This document shows positions 63,637 through 64,000 of a DNA stretch of 64,000 bases, piece by piece. The position numbers were made by a program, and so were the translations under genes. Location of the stretch: assembly GCF_001870225.1 (NCBI RefSeq), contig NZ_CP017675.1, positions 1,268,362 to 1,332,361 of the forward strand. Reading direction: 5' to 3'. The notes beneath the pieces are model-generated. The model worked only from the letters and a program-made list of their open reading frames with translations. It was not told the origin of the DNA and did not search any database. This DNA is from Gloeomargarita lithophora Alchichica-D10. GTDB lineage: Bacteria; Cyanobacteriota; Cyanobacteriia; Gloeomargaritales; Gloeomargaritaceae. How positions within the stretch are numbered: position 1 is the stretch's first letter; each line of letters begins with the position of its first letter.

Positions 63637-64000
63637 AGGATTACCATTCCCGTTGAAGGTGAAATCATTGCACATAAGTTTAACATGGGCTTGGATCGCA
63701 TCAATGCTACAACCCTCTAGCGTCCTCGGCAGGTTTGCTTCTATCCCCTTCTGGTGCAAAAATGAAAATCTAGTATAAAAACCTTGATGGCATTGCTGAA
63801 TGAAGCTATGAATTAGATAGGAACAGGTACTTTTTGAAACTTCAAATAATGAATTAGCAAACGAATAGAGTGTTTTAACATCTCTACTGATTTAGAATAG
63901 CACAACGTTTTCCGGTGTAACCGAGCGAGATACAGTCTATTTATAAATTAAGGGATACAAAAAGCCTTGATTATTCTAAAAGCATGGCTACGCCACGCAA
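63637..64000. other. AT-rich right-edge region without a recognised gene
   Basis: No frame of note on either strand. At the very end (63981-64000) AGCATGGCTACGCCACGCAA is the short dispersed motif also seen at 26466 and 48768, so another repeat copy probably continues beyond the window. Confidence 0.4.

Overview
This 64 kb window is cyanobacterial chromosome. The evidence is a cyanobacterial beta-carotene hydroxylase (crtR), the catalytic subunit of ferredoxin-thioredoxin reductase (ftrC), a ZipN/Ftn2 (ARC6-type) division protein, FO synthase subunit cofH, DUF4278, DUF4330, DUF928 and DUF3110 proteins, a zinc-ribbon/WD40 Ser/Thr kinase, and lpxD. No nitrogen-fixation or heterocyst genes are seen. 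The core genes are moderately GC-rich, while several islands are clearly AT-rich. I cannot name the genus from the sequence alone.

Layout. 0-9.8 kb: LOG protein, DUF4330, sufC-sufD-sufS (no sufB beside them), an M16 peptidase, a family-4 glycosyltransferase, then a membrane-anchored repeat protein with a HAD-like protein. 10-10.8 kb: a VapBC-type toxin-antitoxin pair between two dispersed repeats. 11-19.7 kb: lpxD, zipN/ftn2, a DUF4278 mini-gene, a SIMPL protein, then kinase-cofH-alr on the minus strand. 19.8-27.8 kb: an ABC exporter, hisA-trpD, crtR, tmk, tRNA-Cys, DUF928, purB. 27.9-31.7 kb: a restriction-modification enzyme split in two, with a VapBC module placed exactly between the halves. 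31.8-45.3 kb: hisH, malQ, ftrC, a Tat-exported FAD/Rieske oxidoreductase, transport genes, a glycosyltransferase broken by a ~97 bp element, holB, an unrecognised gene plus a nucleotidyltransferase, purH and nanE. 45.3-49 kb: a repeat-rich, AT-rich island with a C5 methyltransferase, a putative restriction endonuclease and an IS remnant. 49-53.7 kb: a GldA/GldF/GldG-like ABC operon and a DUF4926/DUF6883 pair. 54.3-63.6 kb: a hybrid histidine kinase, an FHA-PP2C pair, a HigBA module flanked by an 88 bp direct duplication, an alpha/beta hydrolase, DUF3110, lysS and a PMT-type glycosyltransferase.

The most notable theme is a family of short non-coding elements of about 100-165 bp. They have a GC-rich hairpin core and inverted ends of the TATAGC... 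or GGACACCTCTAT... type. They recur at least a dozen times, beside nearly every toxin-antitoxin or restriction locus. One copy interrupts a glycosyltransferase with a TA target duplication: removing it restores a continuous reading frame. One copy is nested inside another, and copy ends supply or abut stop codons of neighbouring genes. Defence and addiction genes (two VapBC, one HigBA, a hicA remnant, two restriction systems, a possible nucleotidyltransferase module) are therefore scattered through a housekeeping backbone at repeat-marked sites.
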